Below are positions 45,116 to 53,116 of a stretch of DNA of 64,000 nucleotides, one piece after another. How positions within the stretch are numbered: position 1 is the stretch's first letter; each line of letters opens with the position of its first letter. The notes beneath the pieces are model-generated. The model was not told the DNA's origin, searched no databases, and saw only the letters and a list, made by a program, of their open reading frames with translations. Both the position numbers and the translations under genes were made by a program. Origin of the DNA: Flavobacteriales bacterium (GTDB lineage Bacteria > Bacteroidota > Bacteroidia > Flavobacteriales_F > PHOS-HE28); contig JAGFIV010000077.1 of the NCBI GenBank assembly GCA_024103275.1, forward strand, positions 1-64,000, written 5' to 3'.

Positions 45116-45805
45116 TCACTTCACCCAGCCCAGGAACATGCCTACCGGCATGGCCGCGAAGAGCGTGGGGACCACGATGGAGAACACCACCCCGCAGGCG
45201 GAGATCAGGCGGTTGTACCGGATGTTGTTCAGGCCGAGGTGCTGGAAGGCGCTGCGGAAGCCGTGCAGCAGGTGCCAGAACAGGGCGAAGCAGCCCAGCA
45301 CGTACACCACCACGACCACCGGGTTGCTGAAGACGTCCTGCATGCGGGCAAACAGGTTCTCGCGCCCTTGGGCATCCACGCCATAGCTGTCGATGTTGCC
45401 GACGATGTGCCGCGTTTTGATCCAGAAATCGTTCAGGTGTACGATCAGGAACAGCAGGATCAAGATGCCCAGGATGGCCATGCTGCGCGAGTACCACTTG
45501 CTGTTGGCATTGGGCTTGGAATACGCATACTTCACCGGCCTGGCCGCCACGTTGTGCCGCTTCAGCATGATGCCGTCGGCAATGTGGATGATGAACCCGA
45601 TGAACAGCACGATCTCCATGGCACGGATGAAGAAGTTGGTGCCCATGAACACGGCCCATTTGTTGAACACGACCCCGCCGTCGTTGCGGAAGATCATCGC
45701 GTTGATGGTGGCGTGCACCACCAGGAACATGATCAGGAACAGGCCGGTGCCGGCCATCCAGTATTGCCTCATCAACGAGGAGCGGAAGAGTCCTTTCTGT
45801 GCCAT
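45116..45805 (-). CDS. sdhC: Succinate dehydrogenase cytochrome b subunit
   Basis: 229 residues with five hydrophobic helices: GTGLFLIMFLVVHATINAMI, FIRAMEIVLFIGFIIHIADG, SMAILGILILLFLIVHLNDF, VVVVVYVLGCFALFWHLLHG, and a last helix before the C-terminus. Heme-ligand type histidines are in VVHAT, IIHIAD, IVHLND and LLHGFRS, as in type B single-subunit anchors. It anchors SdhAB and reacts with menaquinone. Starts at ATG 45805. First gene of the operon; a strong promoter motif lies 50 bases upstream. Confidence 0.9.
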   Translation of the reverse strand: MAQKGLFRSSLMRQYWMAGTGLFLIMFLVVHATINAMIFRNDGGVVFNKWAVFMGTNFFIRAMEIVLFIGFIIHIADGIMLKRHNVAARPVKYAYSKPNANSKWYSRSMAILGILILLFLIVHLNDFWIKTRHIVGNIDSYGVDAQGRENLFARMQDVFSNPVVVVVYVLGCFALFWHLLHGFRSAFQHLGLNNIRYNRLISACGVVFSIVVPTLFAAMPVGMFLGWVK

Positions 45806-45854
45806 GGGCTGCGGGGCGGCCGGGCGTGGATGCTGCCCGCCGGTTGGTCCTTGA

Positions 45855-45862
45855 CAAAAGTA
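45855..45862 (-). promoter_or_regulatory. -7 element (TACTTTTG, minus strand) of sdhCAB
   Basis: Exact TAnnTTTG match reading leftward, about 50 bases before the sdhC ATG. Confidence 0.6.
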
Positions 45863-45999
45863 GCGGCCACTTCCATGGGCACCTCCCGGCACCCTTATCT
45901 GGAATGATCCTAAGTAAGGAGAAGGTCCGCTAAGCGTTGGTGGCCGCGGCGATCAGCTGGTGGTGCCGGGCCGCTCTGCACGCCATGCCGGGGCCGGGA

Positions 46000-47028
46000 T
46001 CATGGGCGATGCACCGCGGTTTTCCACGTGGTGCCGCTGATGTCCGTGAGCAACAGGACATAGCTACCCGGCGGCAAGGTGCGGAACCGTTCATCCTCCC
46101 AATGGATGTCCGCCTTGGCCCCCAAGGGCAGCACCATGCTGTGGGCCCCCGGCTTCACCTTCGCCACATAGTGGTTGTGGATCCGGTCCTTGGGGAATGC
46201 AGCGAGTTCCTGGCCGTTCAACTCCAACACCGGTGCTCCATTGTCGCCCAGCACGGCCATGCCGATCAGGAACGAGCCGTACACGTCGGCGCCCTCCACG
46301 CGCTGCACGGTGAAGCTGAGCGCACCGCGGCCCAGCCGCGCATCGGCAATGGCCAGTTGGGGCCGCACCGACTTGTTGTGCAGCTTGCCCCATACACCGC
46401 CGTGGAACACCTGGTTGGTGAACAGCGTGAGGAAGAGGATGGCCATGGCGGCGGCGAACACCACCGGCTTCAACCGCGTGGCAAAGGCTTCGATGGGGCC
46501 GGAACCGAGCCAGAAGAACCAACCCTTGCGGGTGATCGGCAGGTCGCGCCGCAGCATCCAATGGTCCAGCGAATAGGCGGCGCTGCCGGTGAGGAAGAGC
46601 GTGAAGCCCGAGGCCACGCCCAGGATGCCGATCTGCCATTCGTCCAGGCAGGTGGTGCCGATCCAGCCGGAACCCAACAGGATCCCCATCGCCAGCCCGA
46701 ACGTGGCCACGCTCATCGCCCGGGTGAAGAAGCCGAACATCAGGAACAGCCCTACCACACCCTCGATGATCGTGAAGGCCACCATGCTCCACCAAAGGCG
46801 TTCCGGGTTGCTCACCAAGTGCTCGATCAGCGGCTTGATGCCCAGTGCGTGCGGCAGGAAGTGGTTGAACTTCTCCCCGATGTAGCCGGGCGTACCCACG
46901 TCCAACTTGTTCTCCAGCGCCACGCGGCGCCAGAAGGCGGAGAAGTAGGTCCAGCCCACCACCAGGCGGAGTGCCAAGGTGAAGAGGCCGGCGGGATTGG
47001 AGACGGTCGTACCGGATCGTGTATGCAT
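46000..47028 (-). CDS. DoxD-DoxA domain membrane protein (thiosulfate:quinone oxidoreductase-like)
   Basis: 342 residues. N-terminal DoxD-like membrane domain: LALRLVVGWTYFSAFWRRVA, FTIIEGVVGLFLMFGFFTRA, FGLAMGILLGSGWIGTTCLD, then FWLGSGPIEAFATRL and VVFAAAMAILFLTLFTNQVFH. The C-terminal 120 residues form a soluble DoxA-like beta domain (LAIADARLGRGALSFTVQ, GSYVLLLTDISGTTWKTAVH). In Acidianus, separate DoxA and DoxD make thiosulfate:quinone oxidoreductase; here they are fused. Thiosulfate use is inferred from the family. ATG 47028. Not in an obvious operon. Confidence 0.85.
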   Translation of the reverse strand: MHTRSGTTVSNPAGLFTLALRLVVGWTYFSAFWRRVALENKLDVGTPGYIGEKFNHFLPHALGIKPLIEHLVSNPERLWWSMVAFTIIEGVVGLFLMFGFFTRAMSVATFGLAMGILLGSGWIGTTCLDEWQIGILGVASGFTLFLTGSAAYSLDHWMLRRDLPITRKGWFFWLGSGPIEAFATRLKPVVFAAAMAILFLTLFTNQVFHGGVWGKLHNKSVRPQLAIADARLGRGALSFTVQRVEGADVYGSFLIGMAVLGDNGAPVLELNGQELAAFPKDRIHNHYVAKVKPGAHSMVLPLGAKADIHWEDERFRTLPPGSYVLLLTDISGTTWKTAVHRP

Positions 47029-47193
47029 GGGAAGCGTTGGTCAAAAGGTGCCGGTACATGCAGGGAGCATGCCGATCTTGCCGAATGTATCCGCATCCGG
47101 GGATCTTGGCCAGCGGAACAGGGTACAAGCGGAACAGCTTGGTGTGGTAGACCAGTGCCCCCGCCTGCGGGAATCGGCACCGTGCCGCCGGTT
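47029..47193. other. Intergenic region between DoxDA gene and ileS promoter
   Basis: No gene is supported in these bases. Confidence 0.4.
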
Positions 47194-47201
47194 TATCTTT
47201 G
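47194..47201 (+). promoter_or_regulatory. -7 element (TATCTTTG), original ileS promoter
   Basis: Exact TAnnTTTG match. It lies 20 bases before an ATG (47222) that begins an ileS-like MDKRFP, now cut off after six codons by the inserted segment. It probably also transcribes the ATPase gene and ileS today. Confidence 0.6.
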
Positions 47202-47221
47202 CCCCCCTTTCAAAAGCCGCC

Positions 47222-47239
47222 ATGGACAAGCGTTTCCCG
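47222..47239 (+). pseudogene. ileS: First six codons of the original ileS
   Basis: ATG GAC AAG CGT TTC CCG encodes MDKRFP. The present ileS starts MGEDKRFPQYDELDLP, with the identical GGACAAGCGTTTCCCG at 48562-48577. The leftward remnant is therefore the stranded natural start of ileS. Confidence 0.65.
47224..47239. repeat. Left 16-bp direct repeat (target duplication)
   Basis: GGACAAGCGTTTCCCG, identical to 48562-48577. The two copies bracket exactly the segment containing the ATPase gene. Confidence 0.75.
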
Positions 47240-47329
47240 ATGCATGGATGCGCTATCCATGTAAGCCGAAAGCGAAAATCAGAGGTACATAGGCGACTGT
47301 ATAAATTTAGTCGGACGGCTAAATACGGC

Positions 47330-47337
47330 TATCTTTG
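47330..47337 (+). promoter_or_regulatory. -7 element (TATCTTTG) of the ATPase gene
   Basis: Exact TAnnTTTG, six bases before the ATG at 47344, so the transcript would be essentially leaderless. The small ATTTAG / CTAAAT palindrome just upstream overlaps the expected -33 region and could be an operator. Confidence 0.55.
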
Positions 47338-47343
47338 CTCCGC

Positions 47344-48552
47344 ATGAAATTTGCCAATCCCTTTCGACCCGGTGCAGGCCATCCACCGCCTTACCTGGCG
47401 GGGCGCTCCACGGAGATCAGGGAATTTGAGCGTCTCCTGGAGCAGCCGGTCATTCTCACGAACCTGGTCCTCACCGGGTTGCGCGGGGTTGGTAAAACCG
47501 TGCTAATGGATGGCTCTTTGAAGCCCTTGGCGCAAAGCAAGGATTGGCTTTGGACGGGCAATGAGATCTCCGAAACGATCAATGTTTCCGAGGACCGCTT
47601 GGCGCAGCGGTTGATCACGGACCTATCGGTGATCACGAGCCGGTTTGTCGTGAATACCAACGTGGTTCACGGCATGGGTTTCCTGCCCCAACGCGAGGAG
47701 CGGCCCATCGTCCTTGACCATGATCTGCTGGAGGGCCTGTATAAATCCACGCCGGGTTTGGTGTCCGATAAGTTGAAGGCGGTCCTGGAGGTGGCGTGGC
47801 ACGCCGTTTCGGGCAGCGGTGCGAAGGGGATCGTGCTGGCCTATGACGAGGCCCAGAACTTGGCCGACCGCGCCGAAAAGGACCAGTATCCGCTTTCGCT
47901 CCTGTTGGACATTTTTCAATCCATACAGCGCAAAGGCATCCCCATCATGCTGGTGCTCACCGGGCTGCCTACCTTATTCCCCAAATTGGTCGAGGCGCGG
48001 ACATTCGCGGAAAGGATGTTCAAGGTGGTCACCTTGGACAAACTGGATGAACGGGACAGAAGGGAAGCCATAGAGAAGCCCATAACGGACCGTCGCTGCC
48101 CCATTCGCTTCACGGTGCAGGCGGTGGATGAGATCGCCAATTGCTCCGGCGGCTATCCGTACTTCATCCAATACATCTGCTACGAGATGTTCGAGGCTTA
48201 TTTGGGCCCCTCTGACGGTGTGCCCAACCCGGGGATCACGGTGGCTCACATTGCGAGAAAATTGGACCAGGACTTCTTTGCGGGACGTTGGAACAATGTG
48301 ACCGATCGGCAACGCGACCTGCTGGTCATCATTGCTTCACTGCGGAACCCGGATGACGAGTTCACGATCATGGAAGTGGTGGAAGGCTCCAAGCAACACG
48401 GCAAAAAGCCGTTCAGCCCCAGCCATGTGGGCCAGATGCTCTCCACGTTGAGCGAGCTGGGGCTCATCTTCAAGAACCGGCACGGGAAATATTCCTTTGC
48501 CGTACCCATGATGGCTGCCTTCATCCAACGCCAAACCGAAGAAAACGACTGA
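47344..48552 (+). CDS. Stand-alone AAA ATPase with winged-helix-like C-terminus
   Basis: 402 residues. Starts MKFANPFRPGAGHPPPYLAG, then a Walker A (GLRGVGKT, Lys51), Walker B with Glu (VLAYDEAQN, Asp168-Glu169), and a sensor-like VLTGLPTLFPKL. The layout resembles Orc1/Cdc6-type or archaeal-type ATPases, and the C-terminal 90 residues (LLVIIASLRNPDDEFTIMEV, VGQMLSTLSELGLIFKNRHG) look like a winged helix. Related genes of this NPF-PG-x-PPYLAGR type are scattered through many bacterial phyla and lack known partners. It stops 1 base before the ileS ATG, so it is transcribed and probably translated with ileS. Function unknown; it may bind DNA. Confidence 0.8.
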   Translation: MKFANPFRPGAGHPPPYLAGRSTEIREFERLLEQPVILTNLVLTGLRGVGKTVLMDGSLKPLAQSKDWLWTGNEISETINVSEDRLAQRLITDLSVITSRFVVNTNVVHGMGFLPQREERPIVLDHDLLEGLYKSTPGLVSDKLKAVLEVAWHAVSGSGAKGIVLAYDEAQNLADRAEKDQYPLSLLLDIFQSIQRKGIPIMLVLTGLPTLFPKLVEARTFAERMFKVVTLDKLDERDRREAIEKPITDRRCPIRFTVQAVDEIANCSGGYPYFIQYICYEMFEAYLGPSDGVPNPGITVAHIARKLDQDFFAGRWNNVTDRQRDLLVIIASLRNPDDEFTIMEVVEGSKQHGKKPFSPSHVGQMLSTLSELGLIFKNRHGKYSFAVPMMAAFIQRQTEEND

Positions 48553-48553
48553 A

Positions 48554-51500
48554 ATGGGCGAGGACAAGCGTTTCCCGCAGTACGACGAGTTGGACCTGCC
48601 GAAGGTGGCGGCGGACATCCTGCAACAGTGGGAGGCCGAGGGCACCTTCGGCCAAAGCCTGGAGCTGCGCAAGGATGCCGAACCCTTCGTGTTCTACGAG
48701 GGCCCGCCCAGCGCCAACGGCCTGCCGGGCATCCACCACGTGATGGCCCGCACCATCAAGGACATCTTCTGCCGCTTCCAAACACAACAGGGCAAGCGCG
48801 TGGACCGCAAGGCCGGCTGGGATACCCACGGCCTGCCCGTGGAGCTCGGCGTGGAAAAGGAGCTCGGCATCACCAAGGAGGACATCGGCAAGAAGATCTC
48901 CGTGGAGGACTACAACCGCAAGTGCCGCGAGGCCGTGATGCGCTACACCGACGTGTGGAACGAACTCACCAAGCGGATCGGCTTCTGGCTGGACATGCAG
49001 CATCCGTACGTGACGTACCGGACGCCGTACATCGAAAGCGTGTGGTGGCTGCTGAAGCAATTGCACTCGAAGGACCTGCTCTACAAGGGCTACACCATCC
49101 AGCCCTATTCCCCCGCGGCCGGCACCGGCCTCAGCAGCCACGAGCTGAACCAGCCCGGCACCTACAAGCCCGTGAAGGACACCACCGTGGTGGCCCAGTT
49201 CAAGGTGAAGCGCGACACGAACAGCGAATTCCTGTTCCAGGATGCTTTCGGGGAGGTTTATATCATCGCCTGGACCACCACACCGTGGACCCTGCCCAGC
49301 AACACCGCGCTCACCGTGGGGCCCAAGCTGGAATACGTGCGCATCAAGACCTTCAACCCCTACACGCACGCACCGCAGACCGTGGTGCTGGCCAAGTCAC
49401 GCATGGCGGCCTACTTCAACGCCAAGGACCAGGACGGCTCCTTCGCCGACTACAAGCGCGACGGCAAGCACATCCCCTGGACCATCACCGGGGAATGCTA
49501 CGGCCACCAGCTGGAAGGCATCCGCTACGAGCAGCTCTTCGATTTCGCACAGCCCAAGGACGGCGACGCCTTCCGCGTGATCGGCGGCGACTTCGTGACC
49601 ACCGAGGACGGCACCGGCGTGGTGCACACCGCGCCCAGCTTCGGCGCGGACGACATGCGCGTGGCGCGGCAGCACGGCATCGGCTCGCTCACCCTGGTGG
49701 ACCTGCAAGGCCGCTTCACCAAGGAGATGGGGCCCTTCGCCGGGAAGTACGTGAAGAACGAATACTACCCCGACGGCAGCGCGCCGGAAAAGAGCGTGGA
49801 CGTGGAACTGTCCATCCTGCTGAAGGAGCGCGGCCAGGCCTTCAAGGTGGAGAAGTACGAGCACAACTACCCACACTGCTGGCGCACCGACAAGCCCGTG
49901 CTCTACTACCCGCTGGACAGCTGGTTCGTGCGCAGCACCGCCGCCAAGGAGCGCATGGTGGAGCTGAACCGGACCATCCAATGGAAGCCCGAAAGCACCG
50001 GCACCGGCCGCTTCGGCAACTGGCTGGAGAACCTGCAGGACTGGAACCTGAGCCGCAGCCGCTACTGGGGCATCCCGCTGCCCATCTGGCGCACCGAGGA
50101 CGGAAGCGAGGAGCTGTGCATCGGCACCTTGGCCGAGTTGAAGGCCGAGGTGGACAAGGCCGTGAAGGCCGGCTTGATGCAGGAAAACCCGCTGAAGGAC
50201 TTCGATGCGGGGAATCCTTCCGCCGCCCAGTACGAGGCGGTTGACCTCCACAAGCCGTACGTGGACCGCATCACGCTGGTGAGCCCGAGCGGCAAGCCGA
50301 TGAAGCGCGAAAGCGATCTGATCGACGTATGGTTCGACAGCGGCAGCATGCCCTACGCCCAGTGGGGCCTGGACTACGCCAAGCTGCAGGCCGGCGATCC
50401 GCAGCCGTTCAAGGCGCCGTTCCCCACCAGCTATCCGGCCGAGTTCATCGCAGAGGGCGTGGACCAGACGCGCGGCTGGTTCTTCACCCTGCACGCCATC
50501 AGCACGCTCGTGTTCGACCAGGTGGCCTACAGGACCGTGGTGAGCAACGGCCTGGTGCTGGACAAGAACGGCCAGAAGATGAGCAAGCGCCTGGGCAACG
50601 CCGTGGACCCGTTCAAGACGCTGGACGCCTACGGCGCCGATGCCGTGCGCTGGTACATGATCAGCAACGCCTCGCCGTGGGACAACCTGAAGTTCGACGC
50701 CGAGGGCATCACCGAGGTGCAGCGCAAATTCTTCCGCGCGCTCTTCAACACCTACGGCTTCTTCGCGCTCTACGCCAACATCGACAATTTCATCCCCCCT
50801 TCTTCCCGGGAGGAGGGGACGGGGGATGAGGTGCATTCCTCCCCTCTCCTCGGGAGAGGGGCCGGGGGTGAGGGCACACCCCAGGTGCCCATGGACCGGC
50901 GCACCGAGATGGACCGCTGGGTGCTCAGCCGCCTCAACAGCCTGATCAAGCAGGTGCAGGCGGCCTACGCGGACTACGAACCCACCGTGGCCGCGCGCGC
51001 CATCCAGGATTTCACCGTGGAGGACCTCAGCAACTGGTATGTGCGTCTGAACCGCCGCCGTTTCTGGAAAGGGGAGCAGGGCGACGACAAGAACGCGGCC
51101 TTCCAAACACTGCACCGCTGCCTGGAAGTGGTGGCCATGCTCAGCGCGCCCATCGCGCCGTTCTACAGCGATCGGCTTTACCGTGATCTCACCGGCGGCA
51201 GCGTGCATTTGAGTGCCTGGCCGAAGCACGACGACGGTGCCATCGACCTGGAGTTGGAGCGCCGCACGGCGCTTGCGCAGAGGCTCACCTCACTGGTGCT
51301 CAGCATCCGCAAGAAGGAGGGCCACCGCGTGCGCCAGCCGTTGCGGAAAATGATGGTGCCCGCCTTGGATGCCGGCATGCGCAGCGACCTGGCGGCCATC
51401 CGCGACCTGGTGCTCAGCGAGGTGAACGTGAAGGAACTGGAGGTGCTGGACCCGGAAAAGAGCGGCCTGAACAAGAAGATCAAGGCCGACTTCAAGAAGC

Positions 51501-52027
51501 TGGGCGCCCGCTTGGGCAAGAACATGAAGGCCGCCGCCGCCGCCATCGCCGCATTCGACCAAGCGACCATCAACACCTTGGAGCAGCTGGGCCATATCCG
51601 CTTGGAACTGGACGGCGAACCCGTTGATATCCAGCGGGATGAAGTGGAGATCACCGCCGAGGACGTGCCCGGCCTGAGCGTGGCCAGCGAGGGCGGCCTC
51701 ACCGTGGCCGTGGACATTACGCTGGACGACGAATTAGTGCAGGAAGGTCTTGCCCGTGAGCTGGTTAGCCGTATCCAAGCCCTGCGCAAGGACAGTGGCC
51801 TGGAGGTCACGGACCGGATCCGGCTGCAAATCCAGCGGAACGGGGGAGGGGCCTTCGAAAAGGCCGTGCAGGTCCATGCCGGCCGCATTGTGGCTGAAAC
51901 ATTGGCTATAACACCTGAGGATGAGTTGCTTGTGAATACCATCGAACCCTCTTTCAGCGCCCCGGTGGAAATCGAGGTGGAGGGTGTCGGGAAATGCTTG
52001 CTGGCCTTGACCAAAGCGGTTTCTTGA
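48554..52027 (+). CDS. ileS: Isoleucyl-tRNA synthetase
   Basis: 1157 residues. Class I synthetase: HIGH-type site in SANGLPGIHHVMARTIKDIF, editing (CP1) domain with AWTTTPWTLPSNTAL and ITGECYGHQLEG, and KMSKR in LDKNGQKMSKRLGNAVDP. The C-terminal anticodon-binding domain follows LSRLNSLIKQVQAAY. Between catalytic and anticodon domains there is a non-conserved stretch of roughly 30 residues (about 749-779; SSREEGTGDEVHSSPLLGRG) created by an in-frame palindromic repeat. The initiating ATG at 48554 is supplied by the inserted segment upstream. Length agrees with the long IleS of Bacteroidota. Confidence 0.95.
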   Translation: MGEDKRFPQYDELDLPKVAADILQQWEAEGTFGQSLELRKDAEPFVFYEGPPSANGLPGIHHVMARTIKDIFCRFQTQQGKRVDRKAGWDTHGLPVELGVEKELGITKEDIGKKISVEDYNRKCREAVMRYTDVWNELTKRIGFWLDMQHPYVTYRTPYIESVWWLLKQLHSKDLLYKGYTIQPYSPAAGTGLSSHELNQPGTYKPVKDTTVVAQFKVKRDTNSEFLFQDAFGEVYIIAWTTTPWTLPSNTALTVGPKLEYVRIKTFNPYTHAPQTVVLAKSRMAAYFNAKDQDGSFADYKRDGKHIPWTITGECYGHQLEGIRYEQLFDFAQPKDGDAFRVIGGDFVTTEDGTGVVHTAPSFGADDMRVARQHGIGSLTLVDLQGRFTKEMGPFAGKYVKNEYYPDGSAPEKSVDVELSILLKERGQAFKVEKYEHNYPHCWRTDKPVLYYPLDSWFVRSTAAKERMVELNRTIQWKPESTGTGRFGNWLENLQDWNLSRSRYWGIPLPIWRTEDGSEELCIGTLAELKAEVDKAVKAGLMQENPLKDFDAGNPSAAQYEAVDLHKPYVDRITLVSPSGKPMKRESDLIDVWFDSGSMPYAQWGLDYAKLQAGDPQPFKAPFPTSYPAEFIAEGVDQTRGWFFTLHAISTLVFDQVAYRTVVSNGLVLDKNGQKMSKRLGNAVDPFKTLDAYGADAVRWYMISNASPWDNLKFDAEGITEVQRKFFRALFNTYGFFALYANIDNFIPPSSREEGTGDEVHSSPLLGRGAGGEGTPQVPMDRRTEMDRWVLSRLNSLIKQVQAAYADYEPTVAARAIQDFTVEDLSNWYVRLNRRRFWKGEQGDDKNAAFQTLHRCLEVVAMLSAPIAPFYSDRLYRDLTGGSVHLSAWPKHDDGAIDLELERRTALAQRLTSLVLSIRKKEGHRVRQPLRKMMVPALDAGMRSDLAAIRDLVLSEVNVKELEVLDPEKSGLNKKIKADFKKLGARLGKNMKAAAAAIAAFDQATINTLEQLGHIRLELDGEPVDIQRDEVEITAEDVPGLSVASEGGLTVAVDITLDDELVQEGLARELVSRIQALRKDSGLEVTDRIRLQIQRNGGGAFEKAVQVHAGRIVAETLAITPEDELLVNTIEPSFSAPVEIEVEGVGKCLLALTKAVS
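48562..48577. repeat. Right 16-bp direct repeat (ileS codons 4-8)
   Basis: GGACAAGCGTTTCCCG, identical to 47224-47239. It lies inside the ileS coding sequence at Glu-Asp-Lys-Arg-Phe-Pro. Confidence 0.75.
50797..50890 (+). repeat. Palindromic repeat inserted in frame inside ileS
   Basis: The sequence contains two GC-rich palindromes (TTCTTCCCGGGAGGAGG-type and CCCCTCTCCTCGGGAGAGGGGCC-type) and the tail GGGGGTGAGGG. It translates as SSREEGTGDEVHSSPLLGRG then AGGEG, a sequence typical of intragenic REP-like elements rather than of IleS. The interruption lies in the linker between the synthetase core and the anticodon domain and keeps the frame, so the protein may still fold. Confidence 0.65.
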
Positions 52028-52041
52028 GCCGCTGAATTGCC

Positions 52042-52049
52042 TATATTCG
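52042..52049 (+). promoter_or_regulatory. -7-like element (TATATTCG)
   Basis: One mismatch to TAnnTTTG, 26 bases before the ATG at 52075. Confidence 0.5.
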
Positions 52050-52074
52050 CGGATCAATTGAAAAGGGGTCCGAG

Positions 52075-53100
52075 ATGGCGACGAAAAAGAACAACAAACA
52101 GGCGAAAAAAGCGGTTGCCGGGAAACCGGTGAAGAAAGCCGCCGCCAAGAAGGTTGCTGCCAAGGCCCCTGCCAAGAAAACGACGGCCAAGGCAAAGCCC
52201 GTGAAGAAGCAGGCGCCCGCCAAGAAGCCCGCCCCGAAAAAGGCGGTGGTAAAGGCGGTGGCAAAGGCAGCCGTGAAACCGGCCAAGAAAGAAAAGAAGA
52301 TCGTGAAGAAGACGAACGTGAAGCCTGCCGCGAAAAAGGCGGCAGTGAAAAAGAAGCCCATCGCCAAGAGCGCTCCGAAAAAGGTGGTGGCCAAGGCAGC
52401 CGCCAAGGCCGGGACCAAGAAAGTTGCGGTCAAGAAGGCGCCACCGAAAACGACAGCCCCGGCCAAGGTGGTGAAAAAGGCGGTCTCTGCGAGAGGGAAG
52501 CATGAGGAGGTGAAGAAGCCGGTGGCCAAGGCCCCGGCGGCAAGGCCCAAGAAGGAGACCGCCAAGCCCACGGTGAAGACGGCACCCCCCAAGGCCAAGA
52601 CCCGCAAGGGACAGGCCGTGGAAGAGCCCAAGGCGGACAAGCCGTTGGTAACCGTGGGTGCCGGGCCCAGCCTGCCCAGGGTGACCCCGATGGTGGCCGT
52701 GCAGGTGAGCACCTTGGAAGCCGGCGACAAGGAACGGTACAGCGATGCCGAACTGGAGGAGTTCCGCACCATTATCAATGCCAAGCTGGACGAGGCGCGC
52801 AGGGACTATGACCTGCTGAAGCAGACCTTGGCCAACACGGACAACAACGGCACCGAGGACACGAGCCCCTCCTTCAAGATGATCGAGGACGGCAGCGAGA
52901 CCTTGGGCCGCGAGGAGACCGCCCAGTTGGCGGGCCGCCAGGAGAAATTCATCAAACACCTGGAGGATGCCCTGCTGCGGATCCGCAACAAGACCTATGG
53001 CATCTGCCGCGTCACCGGCAAGTTGATCAGCAAGGAACGCCTCCGCCTGGTGCCCCATGCCACCTTGAGCATCGAGGCCAAGCAACAGATGAGCAACTGA
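52075..53100 (+). CDS. DksA/TraR-type protein with histone-H1-like Lys/Ala tail
   Basis: 341 residues. The first 190 or so residues are Ala/Lys/Pro-rich (KKAAAKKVAAKAPAKKTTAK and similar), like histone H1 tails or bacterial Hc1-type DNA-binding domains. The last 120 residues are a DksA-type domain: coiled coil (ELEEFRTIINAKLDEARRDY) and a finger region GICRVTGKLISKERLRLVPH. Of the four zinc-finger cysteines only one (GICR) remains, which is usual for this Bacteroidota branch. It should bind RNA polymerase; the tail may add DNA binding. ATG 52075; it is followed after 16 bases by lspA (GTG 53117), so they are probably co-transcribed. Confidence 0.85.
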   Translation: MATKKNNKQAKKAVAGKPVKKAAAKKVAAKAPAKKTTAKAKPVKKQAPAKKPAPKKAVVKAVAKAAVKPAKKEKKIVKKTNVKPAAKKAAVKKKPIAKSAPKKVVAKAAAKAGTKKVAVKKAPPKTTAPAKVVKKAVSARGKHEEVKKPVAKAPAARPKKETAKPTVKTAPPKAKTRKGQAVEEPKADKPLVTVGAGPSLPRVTPMVAVQVSTLEAGDKERYSDAELEEFRTIINAKLDEARRDYDLLKQTLANTDNNGTEDTSPSFKMIEDGSETLGREETAQLAGRQEKFIKHLEDALLRIRNKTYGICRVTGKLISKERLRLVPHATLSIEAKQQMSN

Positions 53101-53116
53101 GCGGCATCCGCATCCG

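Larger units (their letters stand above)
47240..48577 (+). mobile_element. Inserted segment carrying one AAA ATPase gene
   Basis: A 1,338-bp segment (counting one copy of the 16-bp repeat). Deleting it in silico restores promoter TATCTTTG, a 20-base leader, and the uninterrupted frame ATG GAC AAG CGT TTC CCG CAG TAC, i.e. MDKRFPQYDELDLP, a normal Bacteroidota IleS start. No transposase, recombinase or terminal inverted repeats are seen, so the ATPase gene is the only cargo. Just inside the left end are two palindromes (ATGGAT / ATCCAT near 47246-47262; ATTTAG / CTAAAT near 47303-47322). The insertion supplies new ileS codons ATG GGC GAG. Insertion is an inference from the duplicated sequence. 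Confidence 0.6.
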
